A stretch of 64,000 nucleotides of DNA from Gammaproteobacteria bacterium (GTDB lineage Bacteria > Pseudomonadota > Gammaproteobacteria > Steroidobacterales > Woeseiaceae), in assembly GCA_029884455.1 (NCBI GenBank), contig JAOUHU010000012.1:1-64000 (forward strand). The letters run 5' to 3'. The notes under the pieces were generated by a model. The model was given only the letters and a program-made list of their open reading frames with translations, was not told the DNA's origin and ran no database searches. Of the stretch, positions 22,262 to 30,695 are shown in pieces. The position numbers and the translations under genes are program-made. Each line of letters starts with the position of its first letter. Position 1 is the stretch's first letter.

Positions 22262-22909
22262 TTACCTGATCGGTAGCTGGAGCGCTGTGAACTTCGCCGA
22301 TTGTACTCCCCGTATTGTCTCTGCGTGACTCTCATATTCCTGCAAGTCCTGCAACGAGGCCGCGGCAAGTCGCACATGCACCTCGTACGATCCGTTTTCG
22401 TTGACTGTCCACCTCGTCACGCCTGCAAGCTGTGACGTTATTTGTGCGGCGTCGGCAGGGGTCATGCCTGCATCGAGCTGTAGCTGCAAAACGTAGTCTA
22501 TGCCGTCAGACGTACCCGCCGAGGTCGCAGTCTGAAACAACTGGTTGCCAGTCTCTGTGTCTTTTCTCTCGTACAGATGCAGCAACAATGCCAGGCCGAT
22601 AATCGCGACGCTGGCCGCAGCAGCCATGATGCGTAAGGAATGCGTTGGCGAACGGGCCTGTCGGTCGGCGCCAAAGCGCTTGTCAAGGATGGCTTCCGGC
22701 CGGGTTGCCGGTATTATCGGCATTAGCTCCTGACTGCGCACCGCAGCGCACATGTCCGCGTGCAGGTCAAGATCGGCCCGGCATTCGCTACAGTCCCTGA
22801 CATGGTGGAGAATCTCGGCAGCCGCCGGGTTCGACAGCGTACCATTCACATACCACGGAATATTTTCCCGGGTTGCCTTGCAACTCCGGTCTTGAGCAGG
22901 CTTAGTCAT
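22262..22909 (-). CDS. Membrane anti-sigma factor with zinc-finger (zf-HC2) domain
   Basis: A 215-residue regulator that should hold the ECF sigma factor at the membrane. The cytosolic N-terminus has the HVRDCSEC (HxxxCxxC) zinc-binding anti-sigma motif near residues 35-45. A single transmembrane segment (AAAASVAIIGLALLLHL) follows, then a periplasmic domain of about 100 residues. The ATG at 22909 overlaps the sigma gene by 8 nt, a normal coupled arrangement. The periplasmic domain matches no family I recognise; it would be the sensor and the likely target of proteolysis. Confidence 0.85.
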   Translation of the reverse strand: MTKPAQDRSCKATRENIPWYVNGTLSNPAAAEILHHVRDCSECRADLDLHADMCAAVRSQELMPIIPATRPEAILDKRFGADRQARSPTHSLRIMAAAASVAIIGLALLLHLYERKDTETGNQLFQTATSAGTSDGIDYVLQLQLDAGMTPADAAQITSQLAGVTRWTVNENGSYEVHVRLAAASLQDLQEYESHAETIRGVQSAKFTALQLPIR

Positions 22910-23495
22910 TGGTATCGTCCTTTCGCCATTCTGCAGGGACACCGCTTGCGGTCAGAAATTCCTTCATTTTCTTGCGCGCGTGAAACATCCGCGTCTTGAC
23001 CGTACTAAGAGGCACACCACTCACACTTGCGGTCTCTTCGCACGACAGACCCAGGTAGTACACCAGCATCACGGTCAGTTTTTGCTTCGGCGGTAGTGCG
23101 TCAATGCCCTGCCGAACCCAGTCCTCGCGCTCGAACTGCATATCACTCGCGTCAGCCAGGGCGTCATCTTCCCTAATCGAAACCAGCTTCAAGCTGCGCT
23201 TTCTAAGGTGGGTCAGTCCCTGTCGATAGGCGATGCCAAATATCCAGGTCGATACTCTCGATTCGCCGCGGAATCGCCCGGCATCCGTCCAGACTGTCAG
23301 CAAAACATCATTTGCCAGTTCCTCTGCCACGCCGTGCGATCGGGTCAAGCGGAACAGGAATGCAAACACGCGCGGGTAATAATTCTCAAATAGTGTTCCA
23401 AAAGCCTCTCGATCGCCGCCCGCGACGCGCCGCAACAGCGACATTTCCGCGGCGCCCTTGTCGCTTCCGGACTTGATTGTCCTAACCGGGGTCAA
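22902..23495 (-). CDS. ECF-family RNA polymerase sigma factor
   Basis: Sigma-70 family ECF factor of up to 197 residues. Region 2 is LLRRVAGGDREAFGTLFENYYPRVFAFLFR, region 2.4 includes ESRVSTWIFGIAYR, and region 4 carries the helix-turn-helix (LSCEETASVSGVPLSTVKTRMFHARKKM). The longest start is TTG at 23495; the ATG at 23444 (MSLLRRVAGG) would also leave a complete factor, and I cannot decide between them. It is first in the operon with the anti-sigma and subtilase and divergent from the cytochrome-lipoprotein gene, which could be a target. Confidence 0.88.
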   Translation of the reverse strand: MTPVRTIKSGSDKGAAEMSLLRRVAGGDREAFGTLFENYYPRVFAFLFRLTRSHGVAEELANDVLLTVWTDAGRFRGESRVSTWIFGIAYRQGLTHLRKRSLKLVSIREDDALADASDMQFEREDWVRQGIDALPPKQKLTVMLVYYLGLSCEETASVSGVPLSTVKTRMFHARKKMKEFLTASGVPAEWRKDDTND

Positions 23496-23663
23496 ATCTG
23501 CACCAGTCCTGCACCATCTGCCATCGAATCAGCCTGCCAGTATCGGTAGGTGTCGGTATCTGTCGTAAAGGTTCATTTTGCCGCCCGTGAACCTTATGCC
23601 TCGCAAAGCCTACATACCGCTCATATCCGCACGACATGCCATAGCAATCATAGTGAGCCCGAA

Positions 23664-24860
23664 TTGAAGCCATCACAACCCAGCCACAGCAGCTTTGCCC
23701 CTGTGTTCCCGTTCCTCGCGCTGTTCGTCGCTGCTTGCAGCGGCGGCGATGGCAGCGGCCTGCCGCCGATAGCGCCGCCCGGGGCCTTCGATCCGAAATT
23801 CACCGCAATACAGGCAAACGTGTTCACACCCAACTGTGCGACAACCGGATGCCATCTGGGTGCCAGCGCACCCCAGGGATTGCGGCTCGATGGCGCCAAC
23901 AGCTATGGCATGCTCGTTGGCATACCCAGTGCGGAATCCCCTTCGACATTGCGCGTTGCGCCCGGTGACCCGGACAGCAGCTACCTGATCAGGAAGCTGG
24001 AAGGAACCGCCTCGGTCGGCGCACAAATGCCACTGGGCGCGCCGGCGCTGGATCAGGCTTCGATCAATGTCGTGCGTCAGTGGATCAGCGACGGCGCGAT
24101 CGACGACCGGCTCCCGTCGGCGAAACCGATCCGGGTAACGTCGCTGTTGCCTGATCCCGGTTCCACACTCACGGTGGCACCAACCAGCATCGTGGCCATG
24201 TTCGATCGCGAACTCGATGTCTCGACGGTCAGTGACATGACATTCCTGCTCGAGGCGAGCGGCGGCGACACGACGTTCGGTGACGGCAACGAATCCAGCA
24301 TCAATGCGAGCCGTATTACGACCACGGCGACCAGCGCAACGTTGGATTTGACCGGAGTCGCACTGGCCAACGATACCTACCGGGTGCGCCTGCTCGGCTC
24401 GGGGGCATCATTCATCATGGATCTCGATGCCAATGCACTGGATGGCGAGTTTTCCGGAGTGTTGCCATCCGGTAACGACATCGAAGGCGGTGATTTCGAG
24501 GCGCAGTTTTCGGTCGCAGTGCCAATCAGCGCTGCAACGCTGGACGCATTGCAGGCAAGTGTCTTCACGCCAAGCTGCGCCGTGTCCGGATGTCATACCG
24601 GGCCGACCGGCAATACCCTGCCCACCGGCATGGACTTGAGCTCGGCCGACGCCAGTTTTGCGAGCCTGGTTGGCGTTGCGAGCCTGCAGCAGCCTGCGTT
24701 GTCCAGAGTCTCGGCCGGCGACGCGGACAACAGCTACCTGGTGCAGAAGATCGAAGGCACTGCGGCGAGCGGCGCAAGGATGCCACTTGGCGGCGGAATG
24801 CTGGACCAGGCATTGATCAACGACCTGCGCGACTGGATCGCCAATGGAGCGAATCGCTAG
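23664..24860 (+). CDS. Lipoprotein with two cytochrome-like CX4CH domains and an Ig-like domain
   Basis: A 398-residue lipoprotein if started at TTG 23664, placing the lipobox (LFVAAC) Cys at residue 25. A GTG at 23550 would add 38 residues and an over-long signal. Two similar modules each begin with xVFTPxC and hold CATTGCH (58-64) and CAVSGCH (about 305-311), a CX4CH pattern rather than CX2CH. Each ends with a SYLxxKIEGT...WIxxGA stretch like the cytochrome-like domains of secreted oxidases. An Ig-like domain (about 140-290) lies between them. The stop touches the next gene's ATG with no gap. Heme binding is inferred; CX4CH is unusual. Confidence 0.78.
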   Translation: MKPSQPSHSSFAPVFPFLALFVAACSGGDGSGLPPIAPPGAFDPKFTAIQANVFTPNCATTGCHLGASAPQGLRLDGANSYGMLVGIPSAESPSTLRVAPGDPDSSYLIRKLEGTASVGAQMPLGAPALDQASINVVRQWISDGAIDDRLPSAKPIRVTSLLPDPGSTLTVAPTSIVAMFDRELDVSTVSDMTFLLEASGGDTTFGDGNESSINASRITTTATSATLDLTGVALANDTYRVRLLGSGASFIMDLDANALDGEFSGVLPSGNDIEGGDFEAQFSVAVPISAATLDALQASVFTPSCAVSGCHTGPTGNTLPTGMDLSSADASFASLVGVASLQQPALSRVSAGDADNSYLVQKIEGTAASGARMPLGGGMLDQALINDLRDWIANGANR

Positions 24861-25943
24861 ATGAAAGCTGCCAAATTCCTGTCGCTGCTTGTTGCGACAC
24901 TTGCATTGCTCGCGGCTGCAGAGTGCGCACTGGCGGAACCCTACCTGGCCGTGCAAAAAGGTTTGCAGTGTTCAATGTGTCACAGCAATCCCGCCGGTGG
25001 CGGCAAGCGCACCGCATACGGCAATGTATTCGCACAGTCGGAACTGCCTGCCCGCCGACTCGGCGATGGCAAGTTCTGGACCGGTGAACTTGCAAAATGG
25101 CTCTCTGTCGGCGGTGACCTGCGTGCCAGTTTCGAGGACGTCGACATGCCGCAACGCGATAGCACCGCCGACACGGAGTTTGGGCGCGGCACTTTCTATG
25201 TCGAAGCGTTCATCGTGCCCAACAGGCTGTCCATCTACGTCGACGAGCAATTTTCTCCGGACGGTCTCGAGAATCGCGAGCTCTACCTTCGCCTGAACAG
25301 CAAGAACACCAAATGGTTCGTGGCCGGCGGCGAATTCTATCTGCCCTATGGGCTGCGCCTGCAGGACGACACCGCCTTTGTGCGACAGGCATCGGGCATC
25401 AATTTCGCCAACACCGGCCGCGGCGTACAAGGCGGCTATGTTGCCGGGCCCTGGTCCGCAATCGCGTCTGTAACCCGTGGTGACGGTGATGACGCGTCGG
25501 ATCGCCAGGTCAGCCTGGTAACCAGCCATGTGCGGTCAAACTGGCGGGTCGGTGTCAGCGCCAACGTCAATGATGACGATGCCGGAGATCGCGCCATGCT
25601 CGGATTATTCGCCGGTCTGAAAACCGGTCCTGTTGCCTGGCTGGCGGAGATCGACAGAATCAACGATGACATATCCCCCGGCCTGACTATCGACGCGATT
25701 GCAGCTTTCCTGGAAGCGAACTGGTCGCTGCGCGCCGGCAGCAACCTGAAATTCAGCTACGACTATCTCGATCCGGATGGCGATGTCAGGGAAGACCACC
25801 AGGTGCGCTACAGCCTGGTCTGGGAGCACTCGCCTGTGCAGTTTGTCCAGGCAAGAGTGGGCTACCGTCTGTATGACGGCGTACCGCAGTCCGCACCACA
25901 GAACCGACGCGTATTTTTTATCGAGCTGCACGGGTTCTTTTGA
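24861..25943 (+). CDS. Outer-membrane barrel-like protein with N-terminal CxxCH heme motif
   Basis: A 360-residue exported protein. The signal peptide (LLVATLALLAAAECALA) is followed by CSMCH at residues 37-41, a single c-type heme motif, then a long beta-strand-rich region ending with an aromatic terminus (ELHGFF) expected for outer-membrane insertion. Similar barrels with one CxxCH appear beside multiheme cytochromes in extracellular electron-transfer loci, but no multiheme protein is encoded here. It starts on the base after the previous stop, so the two are translated together. Confidence 0.75.
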   Translation: MKAAKFLSLLVATLALLAAAECALAEPYLAVQKGLQCSMCHSNPAGGGKRTAYGNVFAQSELPARRLGDGKFWTGELAKWLSVGGDLRASFEDVDMPQRDSTADTEFGRGTFYVEAFIVPNRLSIYVDEQFSPDGLENRELYLRLNSKNTKWFVAGGEFYLPYGLRLQDDTAFVRQASGINFANTGRGVQGGYVAGPWSAIASVTRGDGDDASDRQVSLVTSHVRSNWRVGVSANVNDDDAGDRAMLGLFAGLKTGPVAWLAEIDRINDDISPGLTIDAIAAFLEANWSLRAGSNLKFSYDYLDPDGDVREDHQVRYSLVWEHSPVQFVQARVGYRLYDGVPQSAPQNRRVFFIELHGFF

Positions 25944-26029
25944 ACCATTTTCCGCGCAACGCTTACTTACCGGGTAAACGAACCTGCGCAATTGCAGCTC
26001 ACAATCCGAAAGCCCCGGGGGATTATCCT

Positions 26030-29000
26030 ATGACCATCCAACGCAGTTTGTCGCATAAAGTACTGGCCGTCTTCACATTGCTCTTGCTGGCGGCTTGTGG
26101 CGGCGGCAACTCCGGCGGTAAGAAGCCGCCAACACCGCCTGTCGACACCACGGCCCCGGTGGTCAACGCGGTGCAGGCGCCTGCTGCCAACGTCAATCGC
26201 ACCGTGACCCTGACCGTAACCGCGACCGACAGCGTTGGCGTGACGGCCGTGCGATTTTTCGTCGACGGAGTGCTGCTCGGCACCGACACCACGGCCCCGT
26301 ACAGCATCGCATGGGACACCTCGGCCGCGACCGAAGGCGATCACACCTTGACTGCCGAGGCGCAAGACGCTGCGGGTAACATCGGCACCTCGGCCGCAGC
26401 GATTGTGACCGTACAGAACGTGCTGGTATTCGCCGTCTCCTTGAGCGGCGACGAAGAGATGCCGGTGTCCGGCTCGACAGCAACCGCGCAGGCTAACCTG
26501 ACCATTAACGTCGCCAGCGGTGCGGTGCAAGGCGCCGTAACCACCAGCGGTATGACCGCGACAGCAGCCCATATCCACAATGCCTTTGCCGGCACGAATG
26601 GCCCGGTGCTGATTCCGCTCGCGCAGGACGCCGTCGACCCGAATTTATTTGCCGTGGCCGGCGGCGCAATGCTGGATGCGGCCGGCGTCGAGCGGCTGCT
26701 GGCCGGTGCCCTGTACGTCAATGTGCACTCGGCCACGTCACCTGCAGGCGAAATCCGCGGCCAGATACTGCCTGACGGTTTCGTGCTGCGCTTTAGCGAT
26801 CTCAATGGCGCAAACAGGGTGCCGCAAATCGATACACTTGCCAGCGGACGAGCCGCAGTGACGCTTGATACGGCAGGCGGCGCGATCGTTGTACACGCCC
26901 AGGTCAACGGGCTAGATGATGCCACCCAGGCGCACGTGCACCAGGCCTACGCCGGCGCAAACGGACCGGTGCTGGTCGGTCTCGTCAAAGATGCGGGCAA
27001 TCCCGGACACTGGTCCGTCGAAGGCGCCGTGCTGAACGCCGCAGGCTTAACAGCCTTTGACAACGGCCAGCTGTACGTCAATGTACACAGCCCGGCCTAC
27101 CCCGGTGGTGAAATTCGTGGGCAGTTGCTGCCCGAGGGGATAGTGGTGCTCTTTGCCGAATTGTCGAGCGCGCAGGAAGTGCCGCGCTTCGATTCGAACG
27201 CCGACGGTCTCGCGACATTGACACTGGATGAAGCGGGCCTGTCACTGACCGTGCATGTGAATACCCGCAACCTCGCTGATGCGTCCGCTGCACACTTGCA
27301 CAGCGCGTTTGGCGGCGTGAACGGACCCGTCGCAATCGGCCTCACCCAGGATGGCGGCAATCCTGCACACTGGTTCGTCGAGCAGCAAGTCCTCAGTGCC
27401 GCACAATTAACGGCGATACTTGCCGGTGGTACGTACATCAATGTGCATAACCCTGCGCACCCGGGCGGCGCGATTCGCGGCCAGGTAATTCCGGAGGGCA
27501 TCGTTTTCGCGACCGGCCTGCTCGACGGCAGCCAGCGAGTACCCGCGATCGCCACATCGGCCAGCGGCACTTACGCCGTCACCGCCGACCCCGCCGCCGG
27601 CACGGTCGTCGCGCACATCAACACCGTCGGTGTCGATGATGCTACCGCGGCCCATTTGCATGACGGCTACGCAGGGACCAATGGCGGCGTCACGATCGGG
27701 CTGACGCAGGATCCTGCCAACGTCGCGCGCTGGTCGGCCGTAAATGCGCCTGTCAACGCAGCACAACTCGCCGCCCTGGGCGCGGGGCAATACTACGTCA
27801 ATGTACATACACCGGCTTATCCGGGCGGCGAAATTCGCGGCCAGGTAATACCGTCGCCGATCGAGGTGCTGTTCACTGGCATGAGCGGCGGCCAGGAAGT
27901 GCCGGCAAACGCCAGCGCTGCAAGTGCGATCGCTGCCAGCACCGTCGATCTTGCAACCGGCACCATCACACTGCACGTCAACGCGACCGGCGTGGACGAT
28001 GCGACGGCATCGCACATTCACCTTGGATTTGCAGGCACCAACGGCGGCGTACAGATTGGGCTGAGCAAAGATGCCGGCAATCCGGGTCACTGGTCGGTTG
28101 TGGGCGCACAACTGGACGCGGCCCGCATGATGAGTTATCAGGACGGGCAGCTCTACGTCAATCTGCACACGCCGGCTTTTCCCGGCGGCGAAATTCGCGG
28201 CCAGATTGCGCCACCACCGGTGGAAGTGTTGTTCACCGGCATGAGCGGCGCCGAGGAAGTGCCGGCAGTCGCGACCGCCGCTACCGGCATCGCCGCGAGT
28301 ACCATGAATCGCGACACGGGCGTGCTGACACTGCACGTTCGGGCGACCGGTGTCGACCAGGCGACCGCATCTCATATTCACACGGCTGCCGCGGGACAGA
28401 ATGGCCCGGTGCTCGTGCCGCTGACACAGGATGCCGGCAATCTCGGCCACTGGTCGGCCAGCGCAGCGCTCGATGCAGCCTCCCTTGGCGACTACAAGGC
28501 CGGTGGGCTGTACGTCAATGTACACACACCGACGAATCCGGGCGGCGAAATCCGCGGCCAGATCATTCCGCCCGACGCGGCCGATTTCGATAATATCGAG
28601 CCCACCGTTACCCTGGCCTCGCCCGGCTCCCCCGTGAGCGGCACAGTAACGCTGACGGCCGATGCCAGCGATAACCAGGGTGTGAGCCTGGTGCGCTTCC
28701 TGGTCAATGGCGCAGTCATCGGCAGCGATTCAACCGCTCCATATTCGCTCGACTGGGTCACGACCACAGCCGCCAACGGTGACGTTACCTTGACCGCCGA
28801 AGCCGAGGACGCAACAGGCAATATTGGCGTGTCCGCCGATGTCATTGTAACGGTGCAAAATGCGGCGGCCGTCACCCTGGCGCAGATTCAGGCCAGTGTT
28901 TTCACCCCGGTTTGCTCAGGCTGCCACTCCGGCCCAACAGGCAATGTGCTGCCGTCAGGCATGAATCTGTCGAACGCCAACGCCAGTTTCAACGCACTCG

Positions 29001-29194
29001 TGAACGTTGCGAGCCTGCAGGTGGCGCTCGATCGTGTGGAGCCAGGTAATCCGGATAACAGCTACCTGATTCGCAAGCTCGAGGGCGGACCAAATATCGT
29101 GTTAAATCGTATGCCACAAGGCGGACCATTCCTCGATCAGGCAACCATCGACATGGTTCGGCAGTGGATCAGTGACGGTGCGCCGAACAACTAG
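26030..29194 (+). CDS. Lipoprotein with six CHRD repeats, two Ig-like domains and a C-terminal cytochrome-like domain
   Basis: A 1054-residue surface lipoprotein. The ATG at 26030 follows GGGGGA and places the lipobox Cys (LLAAC) at residue 23. Order: Ig-like domain (DTTAPVV...GTSAAAI), six CHRD domains each ending in a GxIRGQ motif, a second Ig-like domain, then CSGCH (about 962-966) in a VFTPVCSGCHSGPTGN module like those in the upstream lipoprotein. CHRD domains were named from chordin and their bacterial role is not known; each carries conserved HxHxxxxGxNGPV motifs that could bind metal. The shared cytochrome-like module links this gene to its neighbours. Confidence 0.85.
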   Translation: MTIQRSLSHKVLAVFTLLLLAACGGGNSGGKKPPTPPVDTTAPVVNAVQAPAANVNRTVTLTVTATDSVGVTAVRFFVDGVLLGTDTTAPYSIAWDTSAATEGDHTLTAEAQDAAGNIGTSAAAIVTVQNVLVFAVSLSGDEEMPVSGSTATAQANLTINVASGAVQGAVTTSGMTATAAHIHNAFAGTNGPVLIPLAQDAVDPNLFAVAGGAMLDAAGVERLLAGALYVNVHSATSPAGEIRGQILPDGFVLRFSDLNGANRVPQIDTLASGRAAVTLDTAGGAIVVHAQVNGLDDATQAHVHQAYAGANGPVLVGLVKDAGNPGHWSVEGAVLNAAGLTAFDNGQLYVNVHSPAYPGGEIRGQLLPEGIVVLFAELSSAQEVPRFDSNADGLATLTLDEAGLSLTVHVNTRNLADASAAHLHSAFGGVNGPVAIGLTQDGGNPAHWFVEQQVLSAAQLTAILAGGTYINVHNPAHPGGAIRGQVIPEGIVFATGLLDGSQRVPAIATSASGTYAVTADPAAGTVVAHINTVGVDDATAAHLHDGYAGTNGGVTIGLTQDPANVARWSAVNAPVNAAQLAALGAGQYYVNVHTPAYPGGEIRGQVIPSPIEVLFTGMSGGQEVPANASAASAIAASTVDLATGTITLHVNATGVDDATASHIHLGFAGTNGGVQIGLSKDAGNPGHWSVVGAQLDAARMMSYQDGQLYVNLHTPAFPGGEIRGQIAPPPVEVLFTGMSGAEEVPAVATAATGIAASTMNRDTGVLTLHVRATGVDQATASHIHTAAAGQNGPVLVPLTQDAGNLGHWSASAALDAASLGDYKAGGLYVNVHTPTNPGGEIRGQIIPPDAADFDNIEPTVTLASPGSPVSGTVTLTADASDNQGVSLVRFLVNGAVIGSDSTAPYSLDWVTTTAANGDVTLTAEAEDATGNIGVSADVIVTVQNAAAVTLAQIQASVFTPVCSGCHSGPTGNVLPSGMNLSNANASFNALVNVASLQVALDRVEPGNPDNSYLIRKLEGGPNIVLNRMPQGGPFLDQATIDMVRQWISDGAPNN
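26430..28570 (+). repeat. Six tandem CHRD-encoding repeats of about 360 nt
   Basis: Within the lipoprotein gene the same coding unit recurs six times. The GGCGAAATNCGCGG-like ends fall near 26760, 27120, 27480, 27840, 28200 and 28557: four gaps of exactly 360 nt and one of 357. Units 5 and 6 are the most alike (both start EVLFTGMSG...EVP), suggesting recent duplication. Copy number may vary between strains. Confidence 0.85.
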
Positions 29195-29234
29195 TGCGGC
29201 GCGAATCACAAGCCATTGCTCGACAGTTGCTGTG

Positions 29235-29271
29235 AAAGAAAAAACAGCTGGCGCTTGATGCGCCAGCTGTT
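29235..29271 (-). terminator. Rho-independent terminator for the leftward DUF1080 gene
   Basis: A perfect 12-bp stem (29243-29254 with 29260-29271, 5-nt loop) adjoins an A-rich run on the plus strand (29235-29244). Read leftward this is stem plus T-run, a classic intrinsic terminator after the gene ending at 29388. The stem can also halt rightward transcripts leaving the CHRD gene, though without a strong U-run. Confidence 0.8.
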
Positions 29272-29387
29272 ATTGACTCCGGAATCTTTCGCCGAAGCTT
29301 GGATGCCTGCTGCAAATGGAACTGCAGCCGAAATCACCGTAATACCGATGGCCGCTGCAGTCGTCCGGTATTCGAGCGTTGTAACGC

Positions 29388-30674
29388 CTACGGATAGTTC
29401 TCTCGAATCTCGATGTTCCGATACTCGACCGTTTCTCGCTCGCACTGGATGCCAAAGTAACCCTCCAGCGGAGCGACGTCGTCGGCCTGGCTCAGCAGGA
29501 ATCCGTTGACCCAAACAGTGATGCGGGATCCTTTGGCCTGAACTTCGTAGTTGACCCAATCTTCAGTCCAGTCCGCCGTTGCCGCATAGGCAAGACGCGC
29601 AGCGCGGTAGTCAAACATCGTGTTGCCCTGCTGAACCTCTCCGCCACGCATGAGGATGCCGTTCCAGGGCAAAAGCTTATCTTCCATGGCCCGCGTCTCC
29701 ACCTGGTTCCACCCGGGGCCGCTGCCCGGGTAAGGACTGCGTACGAAAAATCCACCAACCGAAGCGTTGGTTTCGAACCGCGCCTGGTAGCGTAGCGTGA
29801 AGTCGCCATAGGCCTTATCGGTCCAGAGCCCACCACTGCAATTCTGCTCGCCGCGCTCTCCTTCCGATGGGCGACCGCGGACTACGATTGCACCGCCTGC
29901 AACGTCAAATCCGGCGCCCGCGGGATTCTCCATCCTCCAGCCATTCAGAGTTGCGCCATCGAACAGCGGAATGAAACCGTTCGAGCCAGAACTCGACAAG
30001 CCCTCGACGCCCTCATTGATGTCGATTGATCGAAATTCGATGCCGCCGGTTTCAGCCTGGATGCCGATGTAGCCTTCGCTACTGCCGCCCGCTGATGCAA
30101 CACCCAGGTAGTGGTCGTTGAGTGTCACGTGCACGGCATCGCCAATGGCCTGAATTTCCAGAGTCTGCCATGCGCCGGTCGGGCCATATGCCTGCAATGC
30201 AGTGCCGGTGTCAAAAGACGTCGGCCCGCCCGGATTTCCGTGGCGCAGCACTGCCCCTCCCCAGCGCGCGTCCCCGGGAATGGCCGGGCGGTGGCCCTGC
30301 CGATTCGCCAGCTGCACTTCTAGGCTGTTGTCCGGCCACCCGGAGTCGTAGCTGGAATCTGCAGGAGTCCGCAAAAAGATTCCGCTCACACCCACGCGAC
30401 CTCGACCCGGATCTTCCGTCAGGTAGCGAAATTCCATGCGCAATGTGAAATCAGTGTACTTTCTTGCCGATCGCAACCAACCGCCTTCCCCTTCCACGTG
30501 CAACAGCCCATCGCGCACCGAAAAATTCGCGGCATACCGGGCGTCATCGACTGACCAGTTCTGCAGGGTGCGGCCATCGAACAGGGAGGCGAATCCGCGT
30601 GTCGGCGATTCCTGTGCGCAGGCAACCATGCTGATCAACGTCGTGACCCAAATGTATCCGGACGGGTTTCGCAT
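29388..30674 (-). CDS. Exported tandem DUF1080 (3-keto-disaccharide hydrolase family) protein
   Basis: A 428-residue probable lipoprotein (ISMVAC, Cys 19) with two DUF1080/LamG-like jellyroll domains. The first spans about residues 30-215 (FDGRTLQNWSVDD, GGWLRSARKYTDFTL) and the second about 230-425 (FDGATLNGWRMEN, ADWTEDWVNYEV). Characterised members of this family cleave 3-keto-glycosides by an elimination-type route. A similar pair is encoded on the plus strand at 31879. Substrate and which domain is catalytic are not evident. Confidence 0.85.
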   Translation of the reverse strand: MRNPSGYIWVTTLISMVACAQESPTRGFASLFDGRTLQNWSVDDARYAANFSVRDGLLHVEGEGGWLRSARKYTDFTLRMEFRYLTEDPGRGRVGVSGIFLRTPADSSYDSGWPDNSLEVQLANRQGHRPAIPGDARWGGAVLRHGNPGGPTSFDTGTALQAYGPTGAWQTLEIQAIGDAVHVTLNDHYLGVASAGGSSEGYIGIQAETGGIEFRSIDINEGVEGLSSSGSNGFIPLFDGATLNGWRMENPAGAGFDVAGGAIVVRGRPSEGERGEQNCSGGLWTDKAYGDFTLRYQARFETNASVGGFFVRSPYPGSGPGWNQVETRAMEDKLLPWNGILMRGGEVQQGNTMFDYRAARLAYAATADWTEDWVNYEVQAKGSRITVWVNGFLLSQADDVAPLEGYFGIQCERETVEYRNIEIRENYP

Positions 30675-30695
30675 GATGCGGTTCCTCTGCTCTTG

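Noticed and set aside
26430-28570. CRISPR-like array from regular spacing
   Set aside because: The 360-nt units are coding and continuous in frame, with no short identical repeats or unique spacers.
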